Assembly (NCBI GenBank): GCA_016703785.1
Contig: JADJBM010000005.1
Span: 1-18,963, forward strand
Reading direction: 5' to 3'
Length of the DNA stretch: 18,963 nt
Source of the DNA: Betaproteobacteria bacterium
GTDB lineage: Bacteria; Pseudomonadota; Gammaproteobacteria; Burkholderiales; Rhodocyclaceae
The notes under the pieces were generated by a model. That model was not told the DNA's origin. It made no database searches and worked only from the letters and a program-made list of their open reading frames with translations. Within the stretch, counting starts at the first letter, position 1, and the number at the start of each line of letters is the position of its first letter. The position numbers and the translations under genes were made by a program. Of the stretch, positions 16,370-18,963 are shown piece by piece.

Positions 16370-17708
16370 CCCACGCAGGTCTTGCCGAAGACCTTGGAGC
16401 GACGATGCCAGTTGTGGAGTTCCCGCTTCTGGCTCGGCAGCAGGTCAAGGCAAGCCTGCCTGGAAGCCGCGTTCGAGGAACCAGTGGGCGGTGCGCGTCG
16501 TCGGGACGAACAGCCGCTTGAGGCCGGTCTTGCAGGCCCGCGCCTCCATGTAGTGCACAACAACTGCTCGCCATAGCCGACCCGGCGGTGCTCGGCATCG
16601 ATGACCGAGCGAGGCGGGTTCCGCCGCCTTGTCGCGCTTCCAGAACGGATGCAGCGCGGCGCAACCGGGCGCACCACACCGTCGTGCTCCAGCACGGAAA
16701 AACGGCCAATCTCCATTTCCAACAATTCGCGCCGCGCCGCACGCAAATGTGCCGTCCGCCTCCAGCAGGGCGATCAGGCCGACGATGGCGGCGACGTCGT
16801 CGATCGTCGCCTCGCACCGGTCGCGCCAGGATCGCGTGACGACCGTGCCGACCCCTTCGTGGAGTACGCCAGTTCCAGGAGGTCCTCCGTCGATGTCCCC
16901 GGTCCACCAGATGCGCGCGATTGACGCGCCGGCCCGGCAGGCGCGCATGCAGCAAGGTAGAGCCGGATCCTCCGGTCAGGCGCTTCGGCTTCTTCAGCAC
17001 CCGCTCCGCCTCGTCGGCGGTGATCGCCTCCGCCAGGTTGCCGCAGCCGTCCGTCACACGCCCGGCGCGTCCCACTTTAGGAATATCAGCTTCTCTGCTT
17101 TCCGGGGCGATCGCCACCGTCTCGACCACCTCTTCCATGCTGAGGTTGAATATCTCGCCGGCCGGCGAGACGCCGATAGGGCTGATCAGCACCGCGTTCT
17201 GCTAGTCGAGGTCGGCCGAGATCTCGTTGGCGATGATCTTGCACGGCGTGCCCGTGGGTGGTGGTCGCTGCCGTCGACCACGCCGACCGGCTTGGCGGTG
17301 ATGAAGTTGCCGCCCGTCACGCGCTGTGTGGGCGCCGGCCATCGGCGTATTCGGCAGCCCCTGCGAAAGAGTGCTTCGATTTCCAGGCGGGTGACGCCAC
17401 ATGGCCGACTTGACGCATTCAGCGCCTCGGCGTCGGTCACGCAAATCCTTATGATAGCGCCCCTTCCAGATCCGCGCCGCTTCAGCTCCGCCTCGATCTG
17501 CGACCGGGCGCCATGCACCAGCACGAGGCGGATGCCGAGCGCCGCCGAAGCAGGTGCAGTCCTGCGCCAATGCCTGCGCCAGCGCGCCCTGCATACCTCG
17601 CCGTCAGGAAGCCGATGACGAAGAGGTGCGACCGCGAAGGCGTGGATATAAGGTGCCGCCTGGCGGAACCAGGAGACTTATGTGCCGTGTCGATTCGGGC
17701 GCAGTCAT
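16370..17708 (-). CDS. argA: N-acetylglutamate synthase (amino-acid N-acetyltransferase), frameshifted
   Basis: ArgA performs the first step of arginine synthesis, acetylating glutamate with acetyl-CoA. Joined frames show an amino acid kinase-like domain followed by a GNAT acetyltransferase domain. Blocks in order are MTAPESTR at the start, VHGARSQIEAELKRRG, ICVTDAEALNA, RVTGGNFITAKPVGVVDG, TPCKIIANEISADLD, LISPIGVSPAGEIFNLSMEE, DGCGNLAEAITADEAERVLK, ATIDDVAAIVGLIALLEADG, RELLEMEIGRFSVLEHDGVV, DAEHRRVGYGEQLL and the terminal LLPSQKRELHNWHRRSKVF. The span of about 446 codons is normal. At least ten frame changes break it, and the true stop near 16370-16385 is not resolved. It shares orientation with the GGDEF gene downstream. 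Function is confident; exact ends are not. Confidence 0.88.
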
Positions 17709-17765
17709 GTCAGCTTTCGAGAAACCCTGTTAAACAGCACATCAGCCTGATGTTTTGCTTGAATT
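17709..17765. other. Gap between pap and argA
   Basis: This 57-base spacer is the only non-coding stretch between two genes of the same direction. I see no convincing terminator or promoter in it, though an AT-rich patch at about 17740-17768 could hold a weak promoter for argA. Confidence 0.3.
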
Positions 17766-18963
17766 TTAGACGTAAGTCGGCATGCGGGCGGAATTGTTTC
17801 GCCCCATACCGTTGTAGCCCCCATATCCGCCGTTGGTCGGCGGCATGCTCGGACGAGCGCCTACTTCCAGCGCATCCTCGAGGCGGTCGCACAGGGTCTT
17901 CAGCACCTCGAGGCGGGCGTGGTTCTTGTCGTTCGCCGGGATCAACGTCCACAGGGCGACCTCCGCCGTGCTGGTCGGGTCGATCATGTCGCACACCGCG
18001 GCGTCGTAGGCGCGCGGAACTTCTCGCGGTTGCGCCAGTCCTCCTGGGTGATCTTGAAGCCGCTATCAGGGGATGGCTTCTCGCGTTCCCTGAACCGCCG
18101 GAGCTGCTCGTCCTGCGTGATCTGCAGCCAGAACTTGACGACGTACCCGTGCTCCAGCTGATCAACTCGAAGTCGTTGATCTCATGACCCGCGCATCCAG
18201 TCGCGCTCCTCGAAGCCCTCGACCCGTCCGCCCCGGACACCGGCGTACCGGAGCTGGTCGATAAGGTGACGCGTGCGACCCGCGGCTTTATGCCGCCAGA
18301 ACGCCACAGGTAGGGCTGGGCGCGCTCCTCGTCGGTCGGCGCAGCAACGGGAACGACACGGTACTGCCGCGCGTCCAGCGCACCGGTGATGCGCCGGATG
18401 CCCCCGCCCTTGCCGGCAGCGTCCGCCTTCGGAGCTACCACGATGAGGGCGCTCGCCCAGATTTCGGATTGCGCGTGAGCAGGTTCAAGCGTCCCTGATA
18501 TTTCTCGGGGTCCTTCTCGAATCGCTTTTGGAAAGGGACTGTGTCATGTCGAGCGCGTTGATGAGGTCGAGAATCGATCATACCGGCAACCCGGGGCGGC
18601 AGCGCTGCGTGCCTTCCAGCCCCGGCCCTGCTCGATCTTCTGCCGCTTCACGCAGGCATCAGAAAGGATGTTGGCCACCGTAAAGGGAGCGGTAGTTTTC
18701 GTCAGCGCCCTCGACGACGATCCACGGCGCATGCCCGTGCTGGTGTGGCGCAGCACGTGCTCGGAGACCGTGCGGAACTTGTCGTACATGTCGAAATGCG
18801 CCCAATCCGTCCGGGTCGCGCGCCAGCGGGTGATCTTGTTCTTTCCAGCGCCTTGGGGCTTTATTCCGCCGGCTGGAAAGGTGCATCCGCACCTTGAGGA
18901 TAAGCGTCCCTTCGTCGGCCAGCATCTTCTCAGAAACGGTTGGTTTCCTCGATCGACTGGTCG
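17766..18963 (-). CDS. pap: Polyphosphate:AMP phosphotransferase, two-domain PPK2 family (3' part, frameshifted)
   Basis: This enzyme transfers phosphate from polyphosphate to AMP, giving ADP. The gene runs off the right edge, so its 5' end is missing. Joined frames show the end of the first PPK2-like domain (RTVSEHVLRHTSTG, APWIVVEGADENYRSLTVAN by combining frames, ILSDACVKRQ). The second domain follows, with a Walker A-like loop DAAGKGGGIRR, then GALDARQYRVVPVAAPTDEE, RAQPYLWR, WTLIPANDKNHARLEVLKTL and CDRLEDALE. The tail after that (PTNGGYGGYNGMGRNNSARM) is Gly/Asn-rich and unusual for the family. The Walker B region, normally FDRSWYGR, is garbled near 18250, in line with dense errors here. 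A PPK1 or other PPK2 class is less likely given the two-domain order. Confidence 0.85.

Overview
The window looks like a chromosomal piece of a GC-rich betaproteobacterium, most likely a Rhodocyclales relative. This rests on the homodimeric AceE-type pyruvate dehydrogenase operon with a lipoyl domain fused to its E3, a beta-proteobacterial proteasome homologue (BPH) inside that operon, YggX and ArgA of beta-proteobacterial type, and a two-domain PPK2-like polyphosphate:AMP phosphotransferase. The lineage is inferred from gene content; no 16S or marker search was possible.

Layout. (1) 60-2587 (+): two tandem paralogous periplasmic substrate-binding proteins of branched-chain amino acid type ABC importers, both broken by many single-base frameshifts. 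(2) 2690-9342 (+): a good sigma70-like promoter, then aceE (E1), aceF (E2), a BPH-type Ntn hydrolase and lpd (E3), tightly packed with 4-base or longer overlaps after aceF. aceE is readable only as a mosaic of frames; aceF to lpd are almost clean. The linkers following the lipoyl domains of both aceF and lpd carry in-frame insertions of GC-rich palindromic repeats, of a different family in each gene. (3) 9343-13127: an accessory island. It holds a VapC/Phd-type toxin-antitoxin pair (-), an orphan 3' fragment of an Rhs gene with an AT-richer unassigned tip, a coupled lipoprotein gene (candidate immunity), several copies of a GGGGCCAGG-type repeat, the first codons of a REP-associated tyrosine transposase (RAYT), and two small coupled genes of unknown role. 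(4) 13128-13205: a second, 78-base copy of the lpd 3' end (71/78 identical), lying 36 bases before rpiA. The island is therefore bracketed by direct repeats of the end of lpd, and the older order was probably lpd-rpiA. (5) 13242-13972: intact rpiA and a terminator shared with convergent yggX. (6) 13987-18963 (-): yggX, a membrane-bound HAMP/PAS/GGDEF diguanylate cyclase, argA, and the 3' part of a polyphosphate:AMP phosphotransferase running off the end. The last three are again heavily frameshifted.

How the genes work together. AceE, AceF and Lpd make up the pyruvate dehydrogenase complex. The Ntn hydrolase is translationally tied to it but its substrate is unknown. RpiA, ArgA and Pap serve pentose phosphate, arginine and polyphosphate metabolism. 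The island carries conflict modules (toxin-antitoxin, Rhs tip plus lipoprotein) and transposition debris.

Quality caution. Frameshifts are dense in about 60-5110 and 14650-18963 and rare between. They fall in housekeeping genes and mostly look like missing bases, so I read them as sequence error (for example, low coverage towards contig ends), not as gene decay.
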